Part shown: piece after piece, positions 8,934 through 18,019 of the stretch
Layout of the letters: each line of letters opens with the position of its first letter
How positions within the stretch are numbered: position 1 is the first letter of the stretch
From: an uncultured Actinomycetes bacterium
GTDB taxonomy: Bacteria; Actinomycetota; Acidimicrobiia; Acidimicrobiales; Ilumatobacteraceae
NCBI GenBank assembly: GCA_903872155.1
Contig: CAIQJP010000008.1
Location: 62,001-126,000, forward strand
DNA: 64,000 nucleotides
Direction of reading: 5' to 3'
Made by a program: the position numbers and the translations under genes
Notes under the pieces: model-generated
The model's database searches: none
What the model was told of the DNA's origin: nothing
The model's input: only the letters and a program-made list of their open reading frames with translations

Positions 8934-9344
8934 TTAATCTTCGCCAGGGAATGAATAGGTGACATCGCTGAATTTGTCGCGGGCGAACATGTACAGCAAT
9001 CGCAACGGTTCCGACCCGGTGTTGTGGGCGTAGTGCTCGAGGCCTTCGGGTATCCAAACGGCCGAGCCTTCGCGAACAGATGTCGCAGTTCCTTCAATCA
9101 CGACATCGCCCACACCCGACAAGATCACGTATATCTCGGTGGCGTCGTGCGAGTGACCCCGAGGCGGGGGAGTCGAGCCAACGGGAACTTCGGCGATCCC
9201 AACGGTCATTTCGTTGGTTGTGGTGGCGTCGCCGCCGAACAACTCCCACCAACGAACCGAACCCCGCGTTGGGCTGGTCCATTCTTCGGTCGGACAGTCA
9301 TTGACATGGCGAACGACCACATGGCGAAAGACGGGAGATTCCAT
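8934..9344 (-). CDS. cupin-domain protein
   Basis: About 136 residues from ATG 9344; the frame is open to a TTG at 9395 and no clear ribosome site decides. The cupin metal motif is visible: PRGHSHDATEIYVILSG (motif 1, with two His and a Glu), and motif 2 near IPEGLEHYAHNTG. Such single-domain cupins serve as small dioxygenases, isomerases or sensors. It is first in the operon with the P450; divergent from the acyl-CoA dehydrogenase with about 100 bp between starts. Confidence 0.88.
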   Translation of the reverse strand: MESPVFRHVVVRHVNDCPTEEWTSPTRGSVRWWELFGGDATTTNEMTVGIAEVPVGSTPPPRGHSHDATEIYVILSGVGDVVIEGTATSVREGSAVWIPEGLEHYAHNTGSEPLRLLYMFARDKFSDVTYSFPGED

Positions 9345-9447
9345 AGCCGAACCGTAGTGCGTCCACGAGTTGGGCTCTCGATTATCGGTTCTCAATTATG
9401 TCGTCTCGGTTATGTCTGGATACTGGACACAATGGCAGACTGTTCCC

Positions 9448-10671
9448 ATGAGCAACACAACTATTGACGATGCCCTGAACCCCGCCGAAGCCGAGGCTTT
9501 CCGCGCCGAAGTTCGCGAGTTCTTAGAAAAGAATGCCTCAGGTATTGGCCGCCGCAGCGAAACGTCGATTCAGATCGGCAAGACCTATCAAGCAGCCTTA
9601 GCTGAGGCTGGTTTGGCTGGTCTGGTGTACGGCAAAGAACATGGCGGAGCCGGTAAGACCCGTGCTCACGACCGCATCTATCGCGAAGAGTACGGCAAGT
9701 ACCCCGATATGACTTTCGAATTGACCATCAGCCATGGCATGTGTTTGCCGATGCTCAACCAGTTTGGTACTGAAGAACAAAAGCGTCAGTTCATGCCCGA
9801 CAACATTGCGGCCCGGACCATGTGGTGCCAGATGTTCTCCGAGCCAGGTGCTGGCTCAGACGTCGCAAGTTTGCAGACCAAGGCCGAACTCGATGGAGAC
9901 GAGTGGGTGCTCAATGGTCAGAAAGTATGGACCACGCTTGCCCACGTCAGCGATTACGGAATTGTGATTGCCCGTACCAACCCCGATGCACCAAAGCATG
10001 CTGGTATCTCGATGTTCATCATTGACATGAAGGCGCCTGGTGTTGAAATTCGCCCGATTCACCAGATTGATGGCGGCAGCCACTTCAACGAAATCTTCTT
10101 GACTGATGTTCGTACCCCGAAGTCATGGTTGCTCGGTGAGTTGAACAACGGTTGGAACCAAGCAACCGCCATGCTCATGTTTGAGCGCGTTGCCATCGGA
10201 ACTGGTTCGTCAAGCGGTGTCACTCACAACTTGGCCGATCGGTTGATCGACGTTGCGAAGAACAATGGCAAGTTGAGCGATCCGGTGATTCGCCAAGAAC
10301 TCATGAAGCTGTATTGCGAAGAAACCTGCAAGTCGCTCGTTTCAATGCGTACCCGCGCCGAAATGAAGGCCGGAAAAGTGCCCGGTCCTGGTGGATCGCT
10401 CGGCAAATTGCACGGTGCCGTTATCGCTCGTTTCAGTCGCCCCTTGATCAACCGTCTTGTCGGTGCAGACTGTGATGCATGGGAAGGTGAAGGCCGCGGT
10501 GAAAACTGGGCGCGCTACATCTTGTCGAGCTTCCAGTCGAACATCGCCGGTGGAACCGACGAGATCCAGCGCAACATTATTGGTGACCGCGTGCTTGGAC
10601 TGCCCCGTGAACCAATGGTGGACAAGAATATGCCGTTCAAAGATCTCAAGGTCGGTACCATTCGTTCATGA
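9448..10671 (+). CDS. acyl-CoA dehydrogenase (FadE-like)
   Basis: 407 residues. The ATG at 9448 opens a normal N-terminal helical domain; the frame is open to 9370 but the extension is not family-like. FAD-binding motifs include MFSEPGAGSDVASLQT (about 130-145) and, near the C-terminus, NIAGGTDEIQRNIIGDRVLG, as in actinobacterial FadE enzymes that oxidise branched or steroid side-chain acyl-CoAs. It passes electrons to ETF. A MOSC gene follows with an ATGA overlap, so the two are co-translated. Confidence 0.93.
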   Translation: MSNTTIDDALNPAEAEAFRAEVREFLEKNASGIGRRSETSIQIGKTYQAALAEAGLAGLVYGKEHGGAGKTRAHDRIYREEYGKYPDMTFELTISHGMCLPMLNQFGTEEQKRQFMPDNIAARTMWCQMFSEPGAGSDVASLQTKAELDGDEWVLNGQKVWTTLAHVSDYGIVIARTNPDAPKHAGISMFIIDMKAPGVEIRPIHQIDGGSHFNEIFLTDVRTPKSWLLGELNNGWNQATAMLMFERVAIGTGSSSGVTHNLADRLIDVAKNNGKLSDPVIRQELMKLYCEETCKSLVSMRTRAEMKAGKVPGPGGSLGKLHGAVIARFSRPLINRLVGADCDAWEGEGRGENWARYILSSFQSNIAGGTDEIQRNIIGDRVLGLPREPMVDKNMPFKDLKVGTIRS

Positions 10672-11516
10672 CACAACTTCCGCTCTCACAGATTTGGGTG
10701 TATCCCGTTAAATCAATGGTGGGAGCAACAGTTGATGAATGTTCTGTGAGTGAGTTAGGTCTCGTTGGCGATCGCCAATGGGCTGTTCGTGATCTTGAAA
10801 ATGGTGGAATTCGCGGCGCCAAAAAATTTGGTGGATTAATGAAGTTGTCGGCCTCATTCGTTGGCAATTCAAATGTCGTCGAGATTTCGTTGCCAGATGG
10901 CGCTGTGGTTCGTAGCGATGATGCGCAGGTGAACGCGCTCGTCAGCAAAGCCATTGGAGTCTCGGTTCGACTTGAAGAATTGCGACCGGCCACCGACCTC
11001 GAGCACTATCGTCGCGGCGCCCCGGGCAGTGACGACATGATGGAAGAACTACGCAATGTTTTTGGTCGCGACATTGACGAACCGCTTCCCGACTTTTCTG
11101 TCTTTCCGCCTGAGGTGATGGAATTTGAATCGCCACCAGGTACTTATTACGACTGCTGGCCGTTGATGATCATGAGTACTTCAGCGTTGCGGTCGATGCA
11201 AGAGGCGTTGCCAGATTCGCAGATTGATATTCGACGTTTTCGTCCGAGTTTGGTGATTGATACGGGCGATCAAACTGGTCATCCCGAATTTTCGTGGGCC
11301 GGGAAGACCGCGCGAATTGGTGATTGCGAAATTGAATTTCAGTCACCCTGTCCGCGATGTGTGATGGTGACCCGAGAAGTTGGCGATGATCTACCTGCCG
11401 ATCGCGCCATCTTGCGACACATCGTGCGCGACCTGAATCAGAATGTTGGTGTCTATGCCAAGGTCACTAAACCCGGCACCATCAAAACCACCGACCAACT
11501 CACATTCCTCCCGTGA
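10668..11516 (+). CDS. MOSC-domain protein
   Basis: 282 residues. The N-terminal beta-barrel (IWVYPVKSMVGATVDE, LGLVGDRQWAV) and C-terminal MOSC domain with SPCPRCVMVTREVGD, whose Cys carries sulfur or binds the cofactor in relatives, fit the mARC/YcbX group of molybdenum-cofactor sulfurtransferase-like proteins. YcbX-type proteins reduce N-hydroxylated compounds. The start overlaps the acyl-CoA dehydrogenase stop (ATGA). Its TGA lies inside the left arm of a long palindrome shared with the convergent acyltransferase gene. Confidence 0.9.
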   Translation: MTQLPLSQIWVYPVKSMVGATVDECSVSELGLVGDRQWAVRDLENGGIRGAKKFGGLMKLSASFVGNSNVVEISLPDGAVVRSDDAQVNALVSKAIGVSVRLEELRPATDLEHYRRGAPGSDDMMEELRNVFGRDIDEPLPDFSVFPPEVMEFESPPGTYYDCWPLMIMSTSALRSMQEALPDSQIDIRRFRPSLVIDTGDQTGHPEFSWAGKTARIGDCEIEFQSPCPRCVMVTREVGDDLPADRAILRHIVRDLNQNVGVYAKVTKPGTIKTTDQLTFLP

Positions 11517-11567
11517 TTCTGGTGAGGATTTTTCCTCATTTTGAGTAAAAATCCTCACCAGAATTAC
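11513..11567. terminator. bidirectional hairpin, palindrome family A copy 1
   Basis: Arms 11513-11533 and 11547-11567 pair in 20 of 21 positions around a 13-nt loop that itself contains CTCA/TGAG. The arm begins GTGATTCTGGTG and ends in a T-run, with an A-run on the other arm, so it can terminate in both directions. It contains the stop codons of both convergent genes. The same outer arms recur at 49609-49663. Confidence 0.8.
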
Positions 11568-13348
11568 AAGGCAGATAGGACGATTTTGGCGACTTGGGTG
11601 GCTGGTTCGCCGTTGTAGTGCAGGCCGTCGTACCGGAAGATCCGCTCGCAGTCATTGGGGTATGACGGGCACACATCATCACGTAGATGTACGACCTTGA
11701 TTCCTAGCTCAGCAGCGACATCGTCATAAGCGACAATCTCGCACTCGGTGCCCACAATGTCTTTCGCAGTTTGATCTAAACGGGGCACTGGCGCCACCAA
11801 GATGATGTTGGTCGCCACACCATCAAAATATGCCACAAGACGACGAATGCGATCACGAGTGATCTGTTGGGCTTCGGCTTCGCAGAAGTAATGCGGAGTT
11901 CCGTGCTCGGTGAATCCGATACCAGTTCCGCCCCACCAAATGATTGCCGTATCAATATCAAGTTTTTGGGCGCGGGCTCGAGTACCTTGCAAAAAATTCA
12001 CACATTCGGGTTTGCCGTATTGATCTTGCTTATCTTCGGATGGGACACAACCAGGATCGGCGCGCACTTCAATTTCAACACCAAGTGTTTTCGCTTCGGC
12101 TTGTAATTCATCGGCGGCAACAGCCGGAACAGAATCACCGAACACCATGACTCGTTGCGGTACATCAACTGCAATTGAGTTATCGGTTGTGGGTCGTGGA
12201 GCAAGCGTGACTTCGACGTCAAGTGCTGGCGCGGTGGGAGTTGAAACAATCAGACTCACTACAACGATGGCAACTGCAACAACTGCGACGGGCAAAAGAC
12301 TCATTCGTGGCAGGCGACGGTGTCGGATCGGCGACTCAATAAATCGATAGGAGAGGCCAGATAAGACAATAGATATTGCGGTAACTGCCAAGAACCGCAC
12401 CACACAATTCAGATTGTCAAATTTGTGTGAAACAACAAGCGGCCAGTGGAACAAATAAATGCCGTAACTCCAACGACCAATGAGTCGTAAAGCAGGTGAC
12501 GAGAGAAGTCGATTGGATTGAGTTGTGCTGTAGACAACTGCAGCAATGCCTGCCAGTGAAATTGCAATCAGTGGTCCACTAAAAACCCAGTCACGGTCAC
12601 CCGGCAACCAGATTGCCGCTGGCACTAAAACAACGAGTGAGTAAGTAGGTAACAACCACGATGGCAAAGTCAATTTCTTGGGCGGCCAACCCCGAGTTGC
12701 AATTGCTGCACCAATCAAAAAGGCAACGGCACGCGTATCGGTTCCTTGGTAGACGCGGTCGACCGACAATCCGGCGTGAATACCAATGACTTGGATAAGT
12801 GCCGAAACACCGGCACCACATACTGCAACTTTTCCAAGCGTCGAAGGTGAACGTCGCTTTAATACGAACCAAGCAACAATTGGCCACACGACATAAAACT
12901 GTTCTTCAATCGCGAGTGACCACAAATGTCGGAGTGGGTCGGGCGTTGCAAAATGATCCCAGTAACTCGTGCCCCCAAAAATGTGCACCCAGTTTGTTGA
13001 GTAGGTGAGCGCACCCCAAATATTTCGTGCAGTGACTTCAACTTGATTGAAATGAACGAGAAAGGCAACGAGACCGAGCAAAACAATGAGAGCCGGTACC
13101 AAACGACGAATACGTCGCATCCAAAAAGCTCCGAGAGCAACACGACCATTGCGCTGATTCTCAGCAACCATCAAACCCGTGATCAAAAAGCCTGAGATGC
13201 CAAAGAAAACGTCAACACCGATCCAGCCGCCATCGATAACACCACTGTGAAAGGCCACGACTACTAAGACCGAGAGGGCCCTCAGTCCATCGAGGCCGGG
13301 TAAATACGGCGCTGACTGATCAGCGCGTATTGGGTCTGACAAAGTCAT
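11564..13348 (-). CDS. acyltransferase-3 / SGNH fusion membrane protein (OafA-like)
   Basis: About 594 residues. Part 1 is an acyltransferase-3 integral membrane domain with LPGLDGLRALSVLVVVAFH and DVFFGISGFLITGLM, and about ten helices to residue 375. Part 2 is a periplasmic SGNH-hydrolase-like domain: VMVFGDSVP (nucleophile Ser) and DGLHYNGE (Asp/His). Such fusions O-acetylate cell-surface polysaccharide or peptidoglycan. ATG at 13348 is preferred over the TTG at 13369, which overlaps the preceding stop. The preceding PhyH gene ends 11 bp upstream, so co-transcription is likely. Confidence 0.92.
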   Translation of the reverse strand: MTLSDPIRADQSAPYLPGLDGLRALSVLVVVAFHSGVIDGGWIGVDVFFGISGFLITGLMVAENQRNGRVALGAFWMRRIRRLVPALIVLLGLVAFLVHFNQVEVTARNIWGALTYSTNWVHIFGGTSYWDHFATPDPLRHLWSLAIEEQFYVVWPIVAWFVLKRRSPSTLGKVAVCGAGVSALIQVIGIHAGLSVDRVYQGTDTRAVAFLIGAAIATRGWPPKKLTLPSWLLPTYSLVVLVPAAIWLPGDRDWVFSGPLIAISLAGIAAVVYSTTQSNRLLSSPALRLIGRWSYGIYLFHWPLVVSHKFDNLNCVVRFLAVTAISIVLSGLSYRFIESPIRHRRLPRMSLLPVAVVAVAIVVVSLIVSTPTAPALDVEVTLAPRPTTDNSIAVDVPQRVMVFGDSVPAVAADELQAEAKTLGVEIEVRADPGCVPSEDKQDQYGKPECVNFLQGTRARAQKLDIDTAIIWWGGTGIGFTEHGTPHYFCEAEAQQITRDRIRRLVAYFDGVATNIILVAPVPRLDQTAKDIVGTECEIVAYDDVAAELGIKVVHLRDDVCPSYPNDCERIFRYDGLHYNGEPATQVAKIVLSAL

Positions 13349-13358
13349 CGACTCATTG

Positions 13359-14219
13359 TTACTGGTCAAACGTGGGAATCGCGGTATTCAGTCCGCCAAA
13401 AGATGACCCACCATCTTGTCCGTTCAGAACGGCAAAGGGATCTCGAATGTCGTCTTGATAGCCCAAGGCGTATGACCCAAGTGAATAGCCCGCCAACTTT
13501 TGTACGTGAGCAGGAAGTGTTCGTGCGACTTCGGGTGGGCACGACAGGTACTGATTTTCTTCTTGACGCAACCAGCCCAAGATGTAATCAACATTCAATC
13601 CTCGACGAATTTGGTTTGATTGATTCGCTCCGCCGCCATGAATCGTGCGGCCGGTGTAGATAACAACTGAACCTTTTGGCATCGTGGCGCCAACAGTGCG
13701 GTGCGTGTCGGCAACGGCGGCTGGCGGGTCGAGCAAGCTGTTGGGGATCACTCGCGTCGCACCATTTTCTTCTGTGAAGTCGTCGAGCGCCCAGATTGTT
13801 GAAACTTCAACATCCATCTCTGGTGGAAATGGGAACATATTGAAACACCACTGATCGCGGTGCAAGCCCTGAGCTTGACCGCCTGGTCCGATGTTGATGA
13901 TTTGGGTGAGATGAAGTTGAAATGTGTCGGCGTAGGGGCCAAGGATTTTCTTGGTGATATCCAAAACGAGTGGGTGGGCGACGAGATCTACTGACGCACG
14001 TGAACGGGCTAGTAGTGCTCCAGTGCGCTTGGTCGTGCGACCGGTGAAGTCCTCGCTGCCGTAAGGAGTAGCAGCGATGTAGGGGTCCATCTCGGCCAAT
14101 ATCTGGTCGACAAGTTCAACGGGGACAAGGTACTCAATAATCACGCACCCGACGGTTTGCAGGGCTTGGGCGATGTCTTCAGATGAATCACTAGCAGCAA
14201 ATCTCGGAATGACAGTCAC
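13359..14219 (-). CDS. phytanoyl-CoA dioxygenase (PhyH) family protein
   Basis: About 287 residues from a GTG at 14219; the frame runs on to 14327 but that would overlap the start of the divergent FAH gene by 60 bp. A non-heme Fe(II)/2-oxoglutarate oxygenase: the HxD of the facial triad is in HRDQWCFN, the distal His in TIHGGGANQS, and the 2-oxoglutarate Arg probably in QIRRGLNVDY. Substrate unknown; relatives hydroxylate acyl-CoAs and small lipids. The start is uncertain because no clear ribosome site is visible for either candidate. Confidence 0.88.
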   Translation of the reverse strand: MTVIPRFAASDSSEDIAQALQTVGCVIIEYLVPVELVDQILAEMDPYIAATPYGSEDFTGRTTKRTGALLARSRASVDLVAHPLVLDITKKILGPYADTFQLHLTQIINIGPGGQAQGLHRDQWCFNMFPFPPEMDVEVSTIWALDDFTEENGATRVIPNSLLDPPAAVADTHRTVGATMPKGSVVIYTGRTIHGGGANQSNQIRRGLNVDYILGWLRQEENQYLSCPPEVARTLPAHVQKLAGYSLGSYALGYQDDIRDPFAVLNGQDGGSSFGGLNTAIPTFDQ

Positions 14220-14267
14220 ATTGTTAGAGTAACCACTGTCTCTATTGTCCGCAAGAACGGAAAATCT

Positions 14268-15098
14268 ATGTTTCGTCTCACCAATATCAATAATCGCTCG
14301 GCCATTGAAGTCGATGGTGTTTTTCATGATCTAGCCAAAGTCGTTGGCGATGAATCATTGGCCGATCCAATGAACGCCATAGAGCGTTTTGGTGAACTGC
14401 ACGCAGCGAGTGACAAAGCTCGCGCCGCTGGTTCACCAGTCACTGGGCCGATTGGCGTATGTGTGCCGAACCCCAAGAAGGTTTTTGCAATTGGGTTGAA
14501 CTACCGTTCGCACGCGAGCGAGTCGGAAATGGAAGTTCCACCAGCGCCTTTAACGTTTACGAAGTTTCCGTCGTGTTTAGTTGGTCCGAATGACGACGTG
14601 GTGTTGTCTGGGCCAGCAGTCGACTGGGAAGTTGAAATCGTTGTAGTGATTGGCACAGGTGGCAAGAACATTGCCGAGTCGTCATCGTGGAGTCATGTTG
14701 CTGGAATCACTCTTGGTCAAGACATCAGTGATCGAATGGTGCAAATGACCGGGAAGCCACCGCAATTCAGTTTGGGCAAGAGTTTTGACAGCTTTGGCCC
14801 CATCGGACCTGTCATTGCTTCAGTTGATTCTTTCAGCAACCCAGATGACATCGGTATTTGGTGTGATGTGGCGGGTCAACGAATGCAAGAAGCGCGTACC
14901 ACCGATCTCATTTTCAATATCCCGTTCTTGATTTCGTATCTCTCAAGTATTTGCACGCTCGAACCTGGCGACATCATTTTCACGGGTACACCCGATGGAG
15001 TTGGTGCAGCCCGCGGTCAATTCTTGAAAGCAGGCGATGTGATTGACAGCGGTGCTGATGTCATCGGCACGCTACGCAATGTGTGCGTTGAGAAGTAA
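14268..15098 (+). CDS. fumarylacetoacetate hydrolase family protein
   Basis: 276 residues. The FAH-fold core shows VFAIGLNYRSHASE, the metal-binding ExE in DWEVEIVVVIG, LGQDISDR, GKSFDSFGPIGP and PGDIIFTGTPDGVG. The family covers hydrolases and decarboxylases acting at the end of aromatic degradation (acylpyruvate or 2-oxohepta-dienedioate substrates). No other ring-cleavage gene is adjacent except the convergent dienelactone hydrolase, which is suggestive. A short AACGAT/ATCGTT hairpin overlaps its stop. Confidence 0.93.
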   Translation: MFRLTNINNRSAIEVDGVFHDLAKVVGDESLADPMNAIERFGELHAASDKARAAGSPVTGPIGVCVPNPKKVFAIGLNYRSHASESEMEVPPAPLTFTKFPSCLVGPNDDVVLSGPAVDWEVEIVVVIGTGGKNIAESSSWSHVAGITLGQDISDRMVQMTGKPPQFSLGKSFDSFGPIGPVIASVDSFSNPDDIGIWCDVAGQRMQEARTTDLIFNIPFLISYLSSICTLEPGDIIFTGTPDGVGAARGQFLKAGDVIDSGADVIGTLRNVCVEK

Positions 15099-15113
15099 AC
15101 GATCTGAATCGTT
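15098..15113. terminator. short hairpin between convergent genes
   Basis: AACGAT at 15098-15103 and ATCGTT at 15108-15113 flank a CTGA loop, between the stops of the FAH and dienelactone hydrolase genes. Only 6 bp and no T-run, so a weak terminator at best. Confidence 0.3.
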
Positions 15114-15814
15114 CAGAACACTTCGGCGAAAATATCGCGCATTGCTTGCCACGAACGCTCATCGGCGTTCTTGTTATACAAAACACCGGGGCGTGATCCG
15201 TCGGCGCCAGGGTTGGTGAAGCTGTGTTGCGCACCGCCATACACATTCATCCGCCAGTCGGCTTTGGCATCAGTCATTTCTTTTTCGAAGGCAATGCGTT
15301 GATCGGGCGGGATCATCGGATCATCGGCGCCGATGCAGACCAAGACTTTTGCGGTAATTGCACCTTCAACAACTTTGGTTGATGTGCTGAGACCTGAGTG
15401 GAAACCAACAATGGCTGCGAGATCGGTTCCGGCGCGTACCAATTCAAGGCACATGGTTCCGCCAAAGCAATAACCAATTGCTGCAATACGAGTTGTGTCA
15501 ACACGTGGCTGACTCAATAAAACATTGAGACCTGCCTTGGCGCGCTTCAACGTTTCATCAGGTGACGTGATGAGTGCCATCAATTTGGTCATCATGTCTT
15601 CGAGCGGAACCATCTTGCCGTCGCCGTGATAATCAAGAGCGAATGCCACAAAACCAAGAGCAGCCAAACGATCGGCTTTGGTAAAGGTGTTCTCTGAAAT
15701 TCCGGGTCCTTCATGGCACACCAAAACTCCGGGAGCTTTTCCTTCGCCATCGGGCAGGGCAAGGTAACCAATGTAAGTGACGCCTTCTAATTCATAACTG
15801 ATGTGTTGTCCCAT
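15113..15814 (-). CDS. dienelactone hydrolase family protein
   Basis: 233 residues, alpha/beta hydrolase with Cys nucleophile as in dienelactone hydrolases: GYCFGGTMCLE (Cys in the elbow), an acid near ADDPMIPPDQR and the catalytic His in GAQHSFTNPG. VLVCHEGPGIS forms the oxyanion side. It hydrolyses lactones such as dienelactone, or generic esters. Last gene of the four-gene minus operon, 3 bp after the Nudix gene. Confidence 0.92.
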   Translation of the reverse strand: MGQHISYELEGVTYIGYLALPDGEGKAPGVLVCHEGPGISENTFTKADRLAALGFVAFALDYHGDGKMVPLEDMMTKLMALITSPDETLKRAKAGLNVLLSQPRVDTTRIAAIGYCFGGTMCLELVRAGTDLAAIVGFHSGLSTSTKVVEGAITAKVLVCIGADDPMIPPDQRIAFEKEMTDAKADWRMNVYGGAQHSFTNPGADGSRPGVLYNKNADERSWQAMRDIFAEVF

Positions 15815-15817
15815 GGT

Positions 15818-16300
15818 TCATCCTTCTTCGGGTAGTGATGCAACAAGTTTTGGTAAGACATGGGGCCATGAACTACGCAGGCCGGGGTGTAAATCAAATC
15901 CTTCAACGGTTGACAGTCCTACCCAACGAACTTCATCGCTTTCGTAGTTGGCTTCGTGCGCTCCCACATCGCCAGTGACATGAGCAATCACGGTGTCGTA
16001 ACGCCAGTTGCCATGATCATCTGAGTAGATGTCTTTAATGGCTAAAAATCGCGGATCAATTCCGGCTTCTTCATATGCTTCGCGAATTGCAGCCTCGATC
16101 GAATCTTCGTGAGAGTCAAGCGCTCCACCGGGTATCGCCCAGGTTCCACCGCCGTGAGTCCATGCAGCTCGTAGTTGTAACAACACATGGGGTTCGCCCA
16201 TGTCGAAGCGCACCATCAATAATCCGGCAGCGCCGTGAAGACCCCAATGGCGATAGCCGCAATTGCAAAAGACCCAGCCGTCACCGTCACGAAAACCCAT
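15818..16300 (-). CDS. Nudix hydrolase
   Basis: 161 residues with a complete Nudix box (G-G-A at about 77, ending REAYEEAG) preceded by TWAIPGG. An N-terminal FCNCGYRHWG stretch with two Cys resembles part of a zinc knuckle and is seen in actinobacterial members. Likely hydrolyses a nucleoside diphosphate derivative; substrate unknown. The ATG at 16300 sits three bases after the MFS stop (TGATCATG), favouring reinitiation. Confidence 0.9.
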   Translation of the reverse strand: MGFRDGDGWVFCNCGYRHWGLHGAAGLLMVRFDMGEPHVLLQLRAAWTHGGGTWAIPGGALDSHEDSIEAAIREAYEEAGIDPRFLAIKDIYSDDHGNWRYDTVIAHVTGDVGAHEANYESDEVRWVGLSTVEGFDLHPGLRSSWPHVLPKLVASLPEEG

Positions 16301-16302
16301 GA

Positions 16303-17475
16303 TCAAGATGTTGGCACAGCGACAGGTGCGGTGCGGTGTTCAGGGCCAGCAAGCATCAAGCCCGAGAGAACCAAAACAACCATCATGCTTGCAGTGATCG
16401 AAAAGGTAGGACCTCGACCCAGGTGGTCATAGCTCCAGCCGGCAAAACTCGCGGCAATTCCTCCGGTGAGGGTCTGCAAGCCACCAAGCAAACCTTGGGC
16501 GCCGGCTTGACGTTCTGGGGGAGCCGCCTGGCCGACCGCAACGCCAGCGCTCGTCACTGTAAACCCATCATTCACAATGTGGAAAAAGAACACGCCCATC
16601 ATGAGATACGGGCTTGGCAAGAAGCCATACATCGTCATACATAGAGCACCTACGATGCCACCGATCGCGCCAACTCGGTACGCACCTTTGTTCTGTGCAA
16701 GCCGGCCGCCAATCGGACCAAGAAAGATCATCGGTAGTGCGAAGAGGCTGACACCAGCATTGGCCATCCACTCGGGACCTTTCAAGTCATCCATCATGAT
16801 TGACCACAATGAATCAAAAGTTCCGATCATTAAGAACAATGCGAGGCCAATCAGCACTGCGCCCGACACTGCAGGAATTTTCAATAGGTCAAATGCCAAA
16901 CGTTCGCTTGGTCGATCAACTTTGGCTGTTTCGGGAACATCAACGCGACTTAAGACAATGGTGACGACGAGTACCGCAGCACTGATGATGATGAAAGGTG
17001 CCGCGATCCCAATGGTGTCAACGGTCAAAACTGAAATGACTGGGCCTAGTGCAAAGCCAGCAATATCGACGCTGAGCAACTTGCCCATATTGCCGCCAAG
17101 ATTTTCGGGATCGGAAACAATCACAATTTTCCGAAGCGCTGGTAGCGACATGCCGCCGCCAATGCCCATCAATAGACGACCGATCAATAGCAAAACAAAG
17201 TTGTGGCCAAATCCCATGAACAAACAGCCAATGATGACAAGGAGAAATCCGCTCATCATCAATACCTTGGCGCGGCCGCGATCGGCAAGCGGTGCAATCG
17301 AAATTTGGCTCAAGAATGCCGAAAAGAATCCAGCAGCAAGTACTAAACCAAGTCGTGATTCGCTGATGCCGTATTTGTCGCGATAGTCATCAAGCATCGT
17401 GAACATCACGCCATACGTTGATGACATGAGCAGCGTCGCGAGTTGAAGCGTACGAAAAAGACGCTTCAAGGGCAT
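16303..17475 (-). CDS. MFS transporter
   Basis: 390 residues with about 12 membrane helices. MFS motif A is recognisable as APLADRGRAKVL after helix 2, and LLIGRLLMGIGGG in helix 4. Substrate not readable; the shape fits sugar or drug exporters. Sits 21 bp after an unknown gene and 2 bp before the Nudix gene, so it belongs to this operon. Confidence 0.88.
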   Translation of the reverse strand: MPLKRLFRTLQLATLLMSSTYGVMFTMLDDYRDKYGISESRLGLVLAAGFFSAFLSQISIAPLADRGRAKVLMMSGFLLVIIGCLFMGFGHNFVLLLIGRLLMGIGGGMSLPALRKIVIVSDPENLGGNMGKLLSVDIAGFALGPVISVLTVDTIGIAAPFIIISAAVLVVTIVLSRVDVPETAKVDRPSERLAFDLLKIPAVSGAVLIGLALFLMIGTFDSLWSIMMDDLKGPEWMANAGVSLFALPMIFLGPIGGRLAQNKGAYRVGAIGGIVGALCMTMYGFLPSPYLMMGVFFFHIVNDGFTVTSAGVAVGQAAPPERQAGAQGLLGGLQTLTGGIAASFAGWSYDHLGRGPTFSITASMMVVLVLSGLMLAGPEHRTAPVAVPTS

Positions 17476-17496
17476 AGAAGAAACCTTAGTTCTTGA

Positions 17497-17988
17497 TCAG
17501 TGTGCCGGTGCAGGCGCGTGCTTGGCAATGAGCGCGTCAAGAGCATCGGCGCTCAGTTCTTCAAGTGCCGAACATGAATGCAATACCTCAATCACCTGCG
17601 CGTCAGGGTGTACGGACGCGATAGATCGCCAGGCGTTTGCACCTTGACGTTCGGCGTTGGCCTGAATGCGCAATTGGTCCCAAATGTCATACGGGGCAAA
17701 TGCGTCGTAATAGGTCTGGGTTGCTTGAGGAAGCGGGGCGAGAAGTTCATCGCGTAACGCTTCATCGAGAGCAAAGGCTCCTTCAATACGATTGGCGATT
17801 TCGTCTTCACTTTCGGCGCACTCAAGAAGAACAGCCGAATGTTCAGGCAACTGTTCGGCCCAGATGCGATAACGATTGGCGGCACCACGTTCGAGCAATG
17901 CCAAAAATCGGGGGCGAGTACCATCGGGAACTTTCGAAATAAACGGACTCAGTAATTCGCCAAATTTTGGGATTTCTAACGCTGTCAT
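17497..17988 (-). CDS. hypothetical protein, mostly helical
   Basis: 163 residues that I do not recognise. It looks cytosolic, acidic and alpha-helical with no signal peptide or membrane segment; Ala and Leu rich. Notable stretches are WAEQLPEHSAVLLECAESE and the C-terminal LEELSADALDALIAKHAP. It heads the operon with the MFS, Nudix and dienelactone hydrolase genes and has normal codon use, so it is likely a real gene. Divergent from the TauD-like gene with about 30 bp between starts. Confidence 0.7.
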   Translation of the reverse strand: MTALEIPKFGELLSPFISKVPDGTRPRFLALLERGAANRYRIWAEQLPEHSAVLLECAESEDEIANRIEGAFALDEALRDELLAPLPQATQTYYDAFAPYDIWDQLRIQANAERQGANAWRSIASVHPDAQVIEVLHSCSALEELSADALDALIAKHAPAPAH

Positions 17989-18019
17989 ACCTAAACCTTA
18001 GAACAGTTAGGGTTGAAGT

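Noticed and set aside
16577-17386. 269-residue open frame antisense to the MFS gene
   Set aside because: Low-complexity Pro/Ser/Thr/Lys composition typical of shadow frames over membrane proteins.
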